Shown piece by piece: positions 16,797 to 26,285 of a stretch of DNA of 56,954 nt. A program made the position numbers and the translations under genes. How positions within the stretch are numbered: position 1 is the stretch's first letter; every line of letters begins with the position of its first letter. Source of the DNA: JAKACA01 sp050010115 (GTDB taxonomy: Bacteria > Actinomycetota > Acidimicrobiia > Acidimicrobiales > Bog-793); the NCBI GenBank assembly GCA_050010115.1, contig JBEKLQ010000014.1, forward strand, positions 1 through 56,954. The letters run 5' to 3'. The notes under the pieces are model-generated. The model made no database searches and was not told where the DNA came from. It was given only the letters and a program-made list of their open reading frames with translations.

Positions 16797-19700
16797 GCTG
16801 CTCCCGCCACGATCGCACGCACGCGCTCGACGGCAGCGGCGAGGTCGGGCACCTCGTACTCGATCGGCTGGTTCGGCGGTGTGAGGAACACGAGTACGCA
16901 GCGCCGTACCGGGAGCCCCGTCGCATCTCGCAGCGCCAGCGCGTAGGCAGCCGCCTGCAGCCCGTAGCGCTCGGCCGCTGCCTCAATGGTGGCACGGTCC
17001 CGGATCGTGTCCGTCTTGTAGTCGACGACCGTGAGCCCGCCGTCCTCCTCGATGCACAGGTCCAAGTACCCGTCCAGCACCACACCGTCCACCGTCGTGG
17101 CGACGTAGACCTCCCGACGAGGTGCGCCGCCCGTGAACGCGTCTCGGACGCTGGGGCTCGAGAGTGCCGCCAGGACGAGGCGCTCCACGTCGGCTGTTCG
17201 ATCCCCGATCCGCTCTGCCCGTGCCTCTGACCCGGCAAGAGCCCGAAGCTCCGGGCTCGGTGAGCCACCAGCGGCGAGCTGACGGGCCAGGCTCAGGCTG
17301 ATCGACTGGAGCGTCGCGTGAACCGCCCGACCGAGTTGCGTGCCACCTCGGCCTCGCCTGGCCTTGCCAGCCTCGCGCTCGGGCTCGGGCTGGAAGTCCG
17401 GTTCGAGCTGTCGCTCGTCCGAGTGGCCGTGCTGACCTGCAGCGTAAGTAAGCCCTGCAAGGCCGGCCACCTCAGTCGCCCTCACGCTCTTACGCCGGGT
17501 GATCCGGGCGAGCAGCTGCTCGCGGTCTCGATGCCACTTCTGCCAGTCGTCGGGCGAGGCGGCGGGCAGGCGGCCCGGTCTCTGGGCCACGACACCGGAT
17601 TCGAGCAGGGCGACTTCCGTGACATCGAACAATGCACGCTGCAGCGGCTGGGAAGACAGGGACGAACCAGAGGCTCCTGCGGGCTGGGAGGACGTGGCCT
17701 GGGACCCGGAGGTGGTGCCGGACGTGTCGTCCCCACCTTCATCAGGGGCGCCCTCACCACCTTCGTCAAGCGAGCCGATCGCCTCCCAGAGGCCGGGTCG
17801 CCTCACCAGCGCAGCCTGCGCGACCTCGTACAGCCGCTGGCCGAGAGTGCCCGAGCTCCCAACCCCCTTCGGGGGAACGTGATGACCACATACGACCAAA
17901 TGGTCACGGGCCCTGGTGGCAGCGACGTAGAGGACTCGGATCGCTTCCTCGCGTTCTAGCGCATCGTCGTCGGCCTTCACCGAAGCGAAGCCTGACGTCT
18001 CCAGCCTCTTGTTCAGACGCACCTGGACGGCATTGCCCGGGTCGCGGAACACTTTGCGGCCGACGCCAGCCGGCACGTCGTCGGACGTGCCGAAGCCGGC
18101 AAGCACCGTGATGGGGTATTCCAGCCCCTTGGCAGCATGCACGGTGAGGATGTGCACGACGTCCTCGTCCGGCTCAGGCAGGACCGACTCCACGGACCTC
18201 AGTCCTTCGGAGAGCTGCTCCTCGACCCAGTCGGCGAACTCCCGCAGCCCCCCACCCCCGCCTTCGACGAATGCTCGGGCCCGCTCGGTCAACCACCGCA
18301 CCCTCCGCCACGTCTCCCTCGCCCGCGGCGAGCCCGCCGCCAGCTGCAGGATCCGCCGGTCCCGCACAGCCTCTTCCAGCACCCCGACCGCTCCGAGCTC
18401 GAAGCGACGGGACCGGTAGCCGGCGAGCACATGTATCGCATCGTCCACGACAGCGGCGCCGCGGTCCACGATGGCCTCCGCTCCGGGCGCCTCCACTGGC
18501 TCCTCGATGGACCACGAGCCTCCCTGCCGCTTGAACGCGAGCAGATCGTCGTCCCCGCACCCGAATGCCGGCGACCGCAGGGCCGCCAGCAACGCGATGC
18601 GGTCGCTCGGGTCGTCGATCGACCGGCACAGCGCGAGCAGATCCCGAACCTCCTGGGTCCGATAGATCAGCGAAGCGCTCTCGACCCGGTAACCGATTCC
18701 TCGAGCATCGAGGGCGGTCTCGAGCTCGGCCAAGCCGGTCCGCCTGGGCACGAGGATGGCGACGTCGCTCATCCGGGCCGGCCGAGTCTTCCCGCCCTCG
18801 TCGACCAACCAGGACTCCGAGCGCACCGCCCGCTCGATCACGGCCGCGCACGCGTCGGACTCCACGACACGTTGCTCGTGACGCCTCATCGATGGATCGA
18901 GCGGCCCGCCCACGATCCTCACCGGTGGGTGGGCAGCGCCCTCGTCCCGGACGGCGTGCAGCCCCGAGTACTCGGCCATCAGGACACCGAAACACTCGTT
19001 GACGAACTCTGCGATGCCCGGCACCGACCTGAAGTTCGACGTCAGCGGAAGCGGCCCGGACTCCACCAGCCGGTCACGAGCGAGCCGATAGGCCGCCAGA
19101 TCCGCGCCGCGGAAGCGGTAGATCGACTGCTTTGGATCGCCGACGAAGAACAGGCGCCCGGCGTCGATCGCCCCTCCTGCGGGGGATGCTGCACCTGTTG
19201 GAGTAGCCGGCGCCGATCCCGCCGTTGGGAACCCGCGCCCGATCAGTTCTGCGATCTCGAGCTGAAGAGGATCGGTGTCCTGGAACTCGTCGATCAGGAC
19301 GAACCGGAACTTACGCCGGACACGTTCCAGCACTGCAGGGCTGCGGGCGAGGAGGTCACGGGCGAGGACCAGCAGGTCGTGGAAGACGAGCTTGCCGTCC
19401 AGGCGGCGAGCCGCCGCCGCCTCCCGAGCGATGAGGTCGAACGTCGCCACGAGCGCCGGCAGCACGGCGTCACAAACGGCGGCAACGGCCCGCTCCATGG
19501 CTGCCTGCGCCTCCGACAGGCAAGCCCGGACGTCATCGATGTCGCAGGCCCATGCTGATCGTTGCCCGGCTTGCCCGACGTTGAACGGTGGCCTGGCAAC
19601 CGCTAGCAAGAACAGACGCTCGTCGGTGACCGCCGCCTCCGCCGCCTCCGCCAACTCCGCCAACTCCACCGCCTCCACCTCCGCAGCAGCATCGCGACCG

Positions 19701-20470
19701 GCAGCCATCAGCCGATCATGGAGGTCCCGGGCTGTCGACAAACGGGCGAACAGTTTGTCCTCCGGATCGGTGCACTGCGCCGCAAGCGCCAGCGCTCGAC
19801 CGAGGCAGTGCACGACCACGGCCGTCTCGCGCTCGACAGCCGAACCGACCGCATCTGTGACGGCCTGAGTGTCGGGACCGACGGCTCCGCAACGGTCCCA
19901 TTCGTCGCCGGCTTCCTTCGCGAGGGCTTCAAGCTGGATCGGCGTCACACCGACGACGGCAGCCACCGAGAAGAGCCGTCTGAGGCCAGGGTCGCCGCCG
20001 ACCCGGTCGAGTACCGACGACCAGTGCTCTCGCCACGCGAGGCTCTGCTGCACCTCGTCGAGGATCTCAATCCGAGGCGCCAAACCAGCTTCGATGGGGT
20101 GCTCGGCAAGGAGCCGCTGGCAAAACCCGTGGATCGTGGATATCGCTGCCTCGTCCAACTGATCGAGGGCGGCGCGGGCCCGCTCGATCTCCTCGGCGTC
20201 GCGAGAGGTCTCCGCCAGAGCCACGAGAGCCTGGCGCACCCGAACCTTCAACTCGAGTGCGCCGGCCTCGGTGAACGTGATGGCCGCCAATGAGTCCAAC
20301 GAGCAGGCGCCGCACCGCAACATCTCGACGATCCGCGAAACCAGCGCTGTGGTCTTTCCCGAGCCGGCCGCGGCCTCGACGAACAGGGTCGAGTCAAGCC
20401 GGTACCGGATGCTGTGGCGAGCAGCGTCATCCGGCAACGCCTGACCTGTCGGCGAGGACAGGGCCATCAC
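16793..20470 (-). CDS. addA: AddA/RecB-like UvrD-family helicase-nuclease
   Basis: 1225 aa superfamily 1A helicase with C-terminal nuclease. Walker A is AAAGSGKTTALVSRI (about residue 34), Walker B RFVLIDEFQDTDPLQLEI, motif III-like FFVGDPKQSIYRFRGADL, and VLYVATTRARDHLVV near the end of the motor. The C-terminal PD-(D/E)xK nuclease shows LDGYLDLCI and VVDYKTDT. It is thus the motor/nuclease subunit of a double-strand-end processing complex. The start is GTG 20470 or ATG 20467; both overlap the addB stop. Repetitive Ala/Glu stretches lie near residue 270. Local layout is addB-addA-methyltransferase with overlaps throughout. Confidence 0.92.
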   Translation of the reverse strand: MMALSSPTGQALPDDAARHSIRYRLDSTLFVEAAAGSGKTTALVSRIVEMLRCGACSLDSLAAITFTEAGALELKVRVRQALVALAETSRDAEEIERARAALDQLDEAAISTIHGFCQRLLAEHPIEAGLAPRIEILDEVQQSLAWREHWSSVLDRVGGDPGLRRLFSVAAVVGVTPIQLEALAKEAGDEWDRCGAVGPDTQAVTDAVGSAVERETAVVVHCLGRALALAAQCTDPEDKLFARLSTARDLHDRLMAAGRDAAAEVEAVELAELAEAAEAAVTDERLFLLAVARPPFNVGQAGQRSAWACDIDDVRACLSEAQAAMERAVAAVCDAVLPALVATFDLIAREAAAARRLDGKLVFHDLLVLARDLLARSPAVLERVRRKFRFVLIDEFQDTDPLQLEIAELIGRGFPTAGSAPATPTGAASPAGGAIDAGRLFFVGDPKQSIYRFRGADLAAYRLARDRLVESGPLPLTSNFRSVPGIAEFVNECFGVLMAEYSGLHAVRDEGAAHPPVRIVGGPLDPSMRRHEQRVVESDACAAVIERAVRSESWLVDEGGKTRPARMSDVAILVPRRTGLAELETALDARGIGYRVESASLIYRTQEVRDLLALCRSIDDPSDRIALLAALRSPAFGCGDDDLLAFKRQGGSWSIEEPVEAPGAEAIVDRGAAVVDDAIHVLAGYRSRRFELGAVGVLEEAVRDRRILQLAAGSPRARETWRRVRWLTERARAFVEGGGGGLREFADWVEEQLSEGLRSVESVLPEPDEDVVHILTVHAAKGLEYPITVLAGFGTSDDVPAGVGRKVFRDPGNAVQVRLNKRLETSGFASVKADDDALEREEAIRVLYVAATRARDHLVVCGHHVPPKGVGSSGTLGQRLYEVAQAALVRRPGLWEAIGSLDEGGEGAPDEGGDDTSGTTSGSQATSSQPAGASGSSLSSQPLQRALFDVTEVALLESGVVAQRPGRLPAASPDDWQKWHRDREQLLARITRRKSVRATEVAGLAGLTYAAGQHGHSDERQLEPDFQPEPEREAGKARRGRGGTQLGRAVHATLQSISLSLARQLAAGGSPSPELRALAGSEARAERIGDRTADVERLVLAALSSPSVRDAFTGGAPRREVYVATTVDGVVLDGYLDLCIEEDGGLTVVDYKTDTIRDRATIEAAAERYGLQAAAYALALRDATGLPVRRCVLVFLTPPNQPIEYEVPDLAAAVERVRAIVAGAA

Positions 20471-23400
20471 GAAAGACCCCCGACGCGAGAGCCCACACCG
20501 CCACCAGCGCCACCACCAGCGCCACCCACACCGCCACCAGCGCCAGCGCTACCCACACCGCCACCAGCGCGGGCATGGCCATCGTTGCCACCATTGCCAC
20601 TTTCCGGGTCGCTGGCACCGTTCACTAGCTCCGCGAAGGCCTTCATCCGCGGGTCGACGCTCGCCCGCTGCCAGAGATCAGCCCGGTCTGTCGTGCAGAG
20701 CCCATCGAAGTCGCAGTATCGGCAGTTCTCGTAATGCCCTTGCTGGGGGGTGCCCGGCCGGGGCGGGAAGCACCCGGAATCGATCGTGGCAACGAGTACG
20801 CCGAGGACCTCGGAGAGCTCGGCATCGAGCCGCGAAGTGAGCTCCACCGGCGCTACGGCGTAGTCCGCCGAGGATTGGAGGAAGCGGTACTCGGATCGGA
20901 CAGGCACGGCGTCGGCGCCGGCTCCCCCGCCGGTGCCGACGCCGGCAGACAAGCCGAGGGCTTGCACCGCGGCCTTGGCATAGATCGGGAGCTGCAAGCG
21001 CGAGCCTCTGCCGAGGGGATCGGTGTCGAGGCTCTTGTAGCCGTCCGCCTTCCCGCTCTTGTAGTCGGCCACGACCAGCTTCCCGGCGGGCCCGGCATCG
21101 ATGCGGTCGATCCGGCCCCGGAACTTGATCTCACGGCCGGCGACGCTGATGACCAACGGCGCCTCGTCGCGGCTGCCGAAGTCGAGCTCGACAGCGACCG
21201 GCACCAGCGACTCGGCCGACGATCGCTCGATGTCGAGAGAGACGAACCTCACCAAATCCCGCAGGATCCTCTCCCGCTCGGCTCGCCAGAACACCGGCTT
21301 GCCGGTCTTCCCGATCGCCTCAAAGCGGGCGAAGTGCGCGAGCGCGAGCTGACGGAGTCGCAGCCGCTCATCGCCGGCGAGACTCGTGGCTGCGGCGGGG
21401 CGCCCGATGAGCGGCCGGAAGAACTCCTCGAGTACGTCGTGCATCAACGTCCCGCGTTCACGTGCGTCGATGACGAGTAGGCGCTCGGGAGCCTCGAGGC
21501 GCCCGACTCCGAGTCTCTTCTCGACGAAGAACTGAAACGGGCACTTGGCGAACGACTGGAGCGAGGTGGCCGACTGGACGTGGTCCCAGACATCGGTCTC
21601 GGAGGTGACGGAAACGACGTACCCCGCGAACCGGCTGAGGCCCGGCTCCGTCCGCCGCGAGATGGCTGCACGTCGGCGTGCGTAGTCGGGATCGAGCTCC
21701 CCCAACCACGACAGCGACCGGCCGGCCCGCGGGTGGCTCAACGACGCGAGCTCGAAGTCAGCCGAGTCTGCCGCGGGCACGCCTTCGGCGACGCGTCGCA
21801 GCGAGCCAGCGAAGGACGGGATCTCAACAGGCCGGCCGTCGAACAGCTCCTCGGTCCACCGCGATGGGTACACGGCGCGGCCTGCGCGGACATCGATCCG
21901 GGCATACGAAGCCTGCGTGGAAGCGCCGGCGCAGATCAGCGACACGAGATGCCGCCGCGCACCCTCGTCAACGCGCTCTCGCGGTGCGAGACCGGCAATC
22001 GCCTCGCGCTCCAAGCGAGGGACCAGCGGGTCATCGGGCTGCCGGGACGGGAGATCACCCTCCCGGCAGCCCAGCACGAGGACCATGTCCGAGCTGATCC
22101 CGGCGACGGCGCTGAGCACGCCAACAGTAGGCCCGACGCCAAAGCGCCCTCGCTCTAGGGCCGGCCGGTCCATCACCTCGTCGACCGCAGCGGCGAACCG
22201 AGCGAGCCGCTCGACAGGTCCGACCTGATTGAGCGGATCGAAGGCGTCAAGAGCGTCGAGATCAGCCAGCGAGTCGGCCAGCGCCTCGCGATCGTCGCCG
22301 GGCTCCAGCAGCTCTTCGAGAGCGCCGTCCGCCCACTGCTGAAACGTCACCCAGGTCCGCGCAGAGACCAATCCGGCAACCAACGCGTGCAACCGCTCGA
22401 CGAAGACCAACAGGTCTTGGGTGGCTTCGCGACTGGCTCCATCCACGAACCTCTCGGCGGGAAGTGCCATGTAGGAACGGAGACGAGCACGCCACTCGGC
22501 GATCCCGCTCAGCACACCCGCCGCCCGGGAACAGCGATCCCACTCACCGACCGGCACACGGCTCTCCGCAGCAACCGACGCGAGGTCCCGGGTCAGACCG
22601 TGCCCAGCACGGATCGGGCCGCAGCCGATCCAGCCCATCAGCTCGCCGCGATCCAGTTCCTGCCCGGCTGGTCTCGGCGTCGCTAACGTGAGCAGGCCGG
22701 CGAACAACCGACCGTGCGGTGTGTCGCGCAAGCGGCCGCCCGGCGCGCCGCTGCACGGGATTCCCGCATCCCGGAGCTGTTCGACGACTCGCCGGCCGAT
22801 CTCCTCCGACCGCCGGCAGTCCGGGAATGTCACCACGCACCGGCCGAGATCACCGCCCGCCTCCGCGCGTGCGAGCAGGCGACGAACGGCCTCCCGCACT
22901 TCGACGTCGTCATCGGGAGCCGACAGCATCCCGTCGAATCTGATGGCCCGCGGGGATTGGCCACAGCCGTCCGGGGCGGCGCTGTCCGCCTCGGCGCTGT
23001 CCACGAACTGACCGGTGCTCACGAGTGCCTCGCACAACCGGCTCGTGCCGCGGTCGGCCAGCTCGTCGCCCGATCTCGCCGCCAGCACCAGGACGTCCGT
23101 GGACGACGCCAGCTCCCCGAGCATCTCGATCTCCGCCGGAAGAAGCGGATCCGGGAGAAAGAGGACGACCTGGCCCACGTCCGCCAGATCATCGATGGCA
23201 CCACCGGTCGCTGCGCGTCGCAGCCGCTCGGTCGCGGACCGGACGAGATCAGCCGAGTCGTAGAACCGCCCCTCCAGCAACTGTCGCATGCGACGTATCA
23301 GGTGCACGACATCGTGGGCCCGGCCGCTCGACGCTGAGAGGCGGCCGAGATCGTCGTCGTGAGCCCACCGCAGATCGCGGAACGTCGCCACCAGGCTCGC

Positions 23401-23745
23401 CTCGGTGGCGGCATGCCCAGCTACGGGTGCCAACAACCCGGGGGCCTCGCTGAGCACAAGCCGAGCGGCAACCCGCAGCGCCGCCTTCGTCAGCGGCTGC
23501 CGAGCCCCACTCGCTGCCTCTGCCACACCAAGGGCCGTGACGAGCGCTCCGAGAGGGGCGAAGCGCACGGACGCAAACGCTCCTTCCAACGCGAGCCGGC
23601 GACGGAGTGACAGACCGACGGTCGGGGTCCGGACGGCGACGAAGACCGGCGCCAGCCGATCCGAGCCCTGGAGTCGCCCGATGGCAGCGGCGAGCGCGGC
23701 CTCGGCGTGCGCGCCCGGAACTACCCGCTCGATCCGACCTGCCAT
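20467..23745 (-). CDS. addB: AddB-like nuclease subunit with Fe-S-type C-terminal domain
   Basis: 1092 aa. The N-terminal region resembles a helicase core but lacks a usable Walker A (VPGAHAEAALAAAI), as in AddB. The C-terminal RecB-type nuclease has KCPFQFFVEKRL, GRIDRID and VVADYKSGK, and a cysteine set (C in AKCPF plus three in CRYCDFDGLC) that fits the AddB [4Fe-4S] staple. A Gly/Val/Ser-rich tail of about 35 residues follows, coded by short DNA repeats. ATG 23745 is preferred over upstream in-frame codons because TACCAT lies 7 bp before it. With addA it would resect double-strand breaks; the name AddB is used by architecture, and AdnA/RecB-like alternatives remain possible. Confidence 0.87.
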   Translation of the reverse strand: MAGRIERVVPGAHAEAALAAAIGRLQGSDRLAPVFVAVRTPTVGLSLRRRLALEGAFASVRFAPLGALVTALGVAEAASGARQPLTKAALRVAARLVLSEAPGLLAPVAGHAATEASLVATFRDLRWAHDDDLGRLSASSGRAHDVVHLIRRMRQLLEGRFYDSADLVRSATERLRRAATGGAIDDLADVGQVVLFLPDPLLPAEIEMLGELASSTDVLVLAARSGDELADRGTSRLCEALVSTGQFVDSAEADSAAPDGCGQSPRAIRFDGMLSAPDDDVEVREAVRRLLARAEAGGDLGRCVVTFPDCRRSEEIGRRVVEQLRDAGIPCSGAPGGRLRDTPHGRLFAGLLTLATPRPAGQELDRGELMGWIGCGPIRAGHGLTRDLASVAAESRVPVGEWDRCSRAAGVLSGIAEWRARLRSYMALPAERFVDGASREATQDLLVFVERLHALVAGLVSARTWVTFQQWADGALEELLEPGDDREALADSLADLDALDAFDPLNQVGPVERLARFAAAVDEVMDRPALERGRFGVGPTVGVLSAVAGISSDMVLVLGCREGDLPSRQPDDPLVPRLEREAIAGLAPRERVDEGARRHLVSLICAGASTQASYARIDVRAGRAVYPSRWTEELFDGRPVEIPSFAGSLRRVAEGVPAADSADFELASLSHPRAGRSLSWLGELDPDYARRRAAISRRTEPGLSRFAGYVVSVTSETDVWDHVQSATSLQSFAKCPFQFFVEKRLGVGRLEAPERLLVIDARERGTLMHDVLEEFFRPLIGRPAAATSLAGDERLRLRQLALAHFARFEAIGKTGKPVFWRAERERILRDLVRFVSLDIERSSAESLVPVAVELDFGSRDEAPLVISVAGREIKFRGRIDRIDAGPAGKLVVADYKSGKADGYKSLDTDPLGRGSRLQLPIYAKAAVQALGLSAGVGTGGGAGADAVPVRSEYRFLQSSADYAVAPVELTSRLDAELSEVLGVLVATIDSGCFPPRPGTPQQGHYENCRYCDFDGLCTTDRADLWQRASVDPRMKAFAELVNGASDPESGNGGNDGHARAGGGVGSAGAGGGVGGAGGGAGGGVGSRVGGLS
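20491..20580. repeat. Degenerate tandem repeats coding the Gly-rich AddB tail
   Basis: The plus strand shows three spaced copies of cccacaccgccaccagcgc(c) within 90 bp, separated by shorter related pieces. They code GGGVG-type runs at the AddB C-terminus. Confidence 0.75.
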
Positions 23746-23752
23746 GGCGACG

Positions 23753-23758
23753 ATGGTA
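23753..23758 (-). promoter_or_regulatory. -10 hexamer TACCAT before addB, leaderless-type
   Basis: On the minus strand TACCAT is followed by 7 bases and ATG 23745. It is the only promoter-like element seen for the addB-addA-methyltransferase operon. Confidence 0.4.
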
Positions 23759-23815
23759 CGGGAGCGCTGTGTCACGACCCGGACGACAGCCGCCGAGACC
23801 GAGCGCGGCGGATGC

Positions 23816-24022
23816 TCAGGCGTCCTCCCACGGCCGGAGGCGCCCGTCCACGAGCTCGAACCAGTCGTCACAACAGTCGGCGACCTCCGGATCGCGAGTC
23901 GCCAAGATCACGACCGACCCCCGTGCCGCCAGAAGACGAGGGACGAGCCTGCGCGCCAGCGGATCGACCTCCACACACGAGCCCGGCACCCCGGCGTGCC
24001 CTGGCTGAGCCCGGTCCCTCGG
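23816..24022 (-). pseudogene. C-terminal remnant of an ABC transporter ATPase
   Basis: A 68-codon open stretch between stops reads VDPLARRLVPRLLAARG, then VVILATRDPEVADCC and ELVDGRLRPW. This looks like the D-loop-to-H-loop part and end of an ABC ATPase. Walker A, the signature motif and Walker B are absent, and the H-loop His is replaced by Arg (ATRD for ATHD). No good start codon precedes it. It fills most of the gap between the acyltransferase and addB. Confidence 0.6.
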
Positions 24023-24072
24023 TCATCGCAGAACGCTAATTCAAGCGCGATCGGCGACAGCGCGCCGCCGGG

Positions 24073-26265
24073 CTATGACTTCGGCGCTCCCGAAGGACCG
24101 GGACCTCCCCGCGCCGCGACGAGCCGGCGGACGAGTGGCAGCACGTGGGAGGCGACGAGCTCACCGCAGTACTTCTGGAAGTGGATGCCGTCGGACCACC
24201 GGCACAGGTGGCCGTTCACGTCGGAGGCGAAGTGGTTGCCAGGCGAGACGTACGTGTCCGTGTCCACGAGGTGCACCTGGGTGGGGAACCGAGCAGCGAG
24301 CTTCGCCAGCATCTCGTTGATCAGCGCGTGGCGCTCGGGTGACGCCGACGGTGGTGGCGACCCGTTGGCGAACGGCGCCGGATCCACGAAGGGCACGGTC
24401 AACAGCACGATCGGTATCCCGCCGGCCCCGTCCTCCCGGACGAACTGGACCATGCGATCGAACAGGTAGGAGTCGAACACCGGCTCGCCGATGTGGACAT
24501 CCTGGCCGTCCCATTCACGATCGAAGCAATCCCAGTACCCCATCAGGACGACCAACGCCTGCGGGTGCCACGACTCCTCTTGCTGGCGCCAGGTCTCGAA
24601 CTGCGTGATGCAAGGGGCGTACTGCACCGCGAAACCGGTGCCAGCCCAGTCCCCGAGGCCCTTCACCCCGAAGCTGCAGCCGATCTGAGCATCGTCCGCC
24701 ACCACGACCCCGTAGTGCGCCTGGTTCGCGGAGAGACCGAACGCGAGCGTCGTGGCGATGGAATCGCCGAGCATCATCACCCTCACAGGGGGGCACGTGT
24801 GGAACGTCCCGATGGCCGGCATGTCCGCCGGCAGCTGCAATTTGCAAGCCGGCTGGTCGCCCACCCACGAGATTGCGCCGCGTAGAGCGGGAATGGTCGT
24901 GCTCGTGCTGGACCCGGGCGGGGCAGGGCCGTTATTCGACGACATCCCCGGGCCCGCTGCGGCTGAGACGCTGGAGGCCACCAGGAGAGCGACGACGGCA
25001 CCGGCCGCCCCCGGCACGGCCAGCACACGCACGACCCAGACCGGCAACCGGTGCTGGCGGATCGGCTGCTCCACAGCGAAGTACGACACGATCGACACCG
25101 CGAGCGTCGCCGCGATGCGCAACCCGAACAGCGAGGCCCCCGCCAGCCCGGTCGTCTGCTGGTCCAACCACAGGTACAGCGGGTAGTGCCACAGGTACAG
25201 CCCGTAGGAGATCTGGCCGATCGACCGCAGCGGCCAGGTTGCCAGCAACCAACCGACCGGCATGGTCGGCGCCAGGGAGGCTGATGCGATCAGGCAGACC
25301 GCGGCGGCATCGAACCCGAGAAACCCACCACGGTACAACCCACCGCCCGCTCCCCCGCTGTTGCCGGCGAGGTACATGCCACCCACGACGCCTGCTGCGC
25401 CGACGATCCCGAGAGCGCCGAGAGCCCGGTGACCCACCGGGGCCAGCCCGCGATGGCCGGCACGCTCGCGCCAAAGCGCCAGGCCGAAGGCCAGAGCGGC
25501 CCCGGCCAGCAGGCCTTGGGCCCTCGTGTCGGTCCCGTAGTAGACGCGGTCGAGGCCGGAGCCGCCGTGGAACAACCAGGCCATCTCGACGGCCGAGGCG
25601 ATCGCCCCTGCGATGGCGAGACCGAACAGCAGTCGCAGGGATGACCGCCGCGCCGAGCGGGTGTCTCGAGCCCGGGCGAAGAGGCTGAAGACCCCGAGCA
25701 CCACGAGCGGCCAGATGAGGTAGAACTGCTCCTCGATCGCGAGCGACCACGTGTGCTGCAGCGGCGACGGCCGGGCGGTTTGGGCGAAGTAGCCGCTGCC
25801 TGTCCAGATCTGGTGCCAATTGCCGATGTAGGCGAGGGTGGCGAGCCCGTCGGCGAGCAGGTTTGGGACCGCCTTCGACGCCCCGGCGATCGCCTGATAT
25901 ATGCCGATCACCACCACCAGGCAGAAGAGCGCCGGTAGCAGCCGACGGGCCCGCCTGGCCCAGAACTGGCCGAGATGGATCGTCCGCCGCTGCGCCCATT
26001 CGGACACGAGAAGCGACGTGATGAGGAACCCGGAGAGGACGAAGAACGCCTCCACCCCGAGGAAACCGCCCTGGGCCCAGGACACTCCGCCGTGGTACAC
26101 GAGCACGGCGACGATGGCGACGGCGCGGATGCCGTCGAGCGCCGGCTGGTACGCGATCGCTGGGCGGTGCCCGCCCTCGCCGGGCTCGCTACCCGCTGGA
26201 TCGGGCACCGTGGCGCCGGCTCGGAGTGTGCGCACACTCAGGTGGTCGTCCTGGGGTTTTGCCAT
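24073..26265 (-). CDS. OafA/OatA-type membrane acyltransferase with SGNH domain
   Basis: 730 aa. Residues about 35-440 form an acyltransferase-3 domain with roughly ten to eleven membrane helices, including YQPALDGIRAVAIVAVLVYH at the start and IEEQFYLIWPLVV. A periplasmic SGNH hydrolase-like domain follows (about 500-720): block I MMLGDSIATTL and the terminal SDGIHFQKYCGELVA with the catalytic Asp/His. Such proteins O-acetylate peptidoglycan, teichoic acid or surface polysaccharide outside the membrane. It is transcribed divergently from the SAM methyltransferase gene. Substrate unknown. Confidence 0.9.
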   Translation of the reverse strand: MAKPQDDHLSVRTLRAGATVPDPAGSEPGEGGHRPAIAYQPALDGIRAVAIVAVLVYHGGVSWAQGGFLGVEAFFVLSGFLITSLLVSEWAQRRTIHLGQFWARRARRLLPALFCLVVVIGIYQAIAGASKAVPNLLADGLATLAYIGNWHQIWTGSGYFAQTARPSPLQHTWSLAIEEQFYLIWPLVVLGVFSLFARARDTRSARRSSLRLLFGLAIAGAIASAVEMAWLFHGGSGLDRVYYGTDTRAQGLLAGAALAFGLALWRERAGHRGLAPVGHRALGALGIVGAAGVVGGMYLAGNSGGAGGGLYRGGFLGFDAAAVCLIASASLAPTMPVGWLLATWPLRSIGQISYGLYLWHYPLYLWLDQQTTGLAGASLFGLRIAATLAVSIVSYFAVEQPIRQHRLPVWVVRVLAVPGAAGAVVALLVASSVSAAAGPGMSSNNGPAPPGSSTSTTIPALRGAISWVGDQPACKLQLPADMPAIGTFHTCPPVRVMMLGDSIATTLAFGLSANQAHYGVVVADDAQIGCSFGVKGLGDWAGTGFAVQYAPCITQFETWRQQEESWHPQALVVLMGYWDCFDREWDGQDVHIGEPVFDSYLFDRMVQFVREDGAGGIPIVLLTVPFVDPAPFANGSPPPSASPERHALINEMLAKLAARFPTQVHLVDTDTYVSPGNHFASDVNGHLCRWSDGIHFQKYCGELVASHVLPLVRRLVAARGGPGPSGAPKS

Positions 26266-26272
26266 GAACCCG

Positions 26273-26278
26273 TACAGT
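26273..26278 (+). promoter_or_regulatory. -10 hexamer TACAGT, leaderless-type
   Basis: TACAGT lies 7 bases before ATG 26286 in the short divergent gap between the acyltransferase and methyltransferase genes. Confidence 0.4.
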
Positions 26279-26285
26279 CTCCCAA

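Noticed and set aside
18137..19558. Plus-strand open frame of about 470 codons inside addA
   Set aside because: addA on the minus strand has complete helicase and nuclease motifs here; the antisense frame has no recognisable content.
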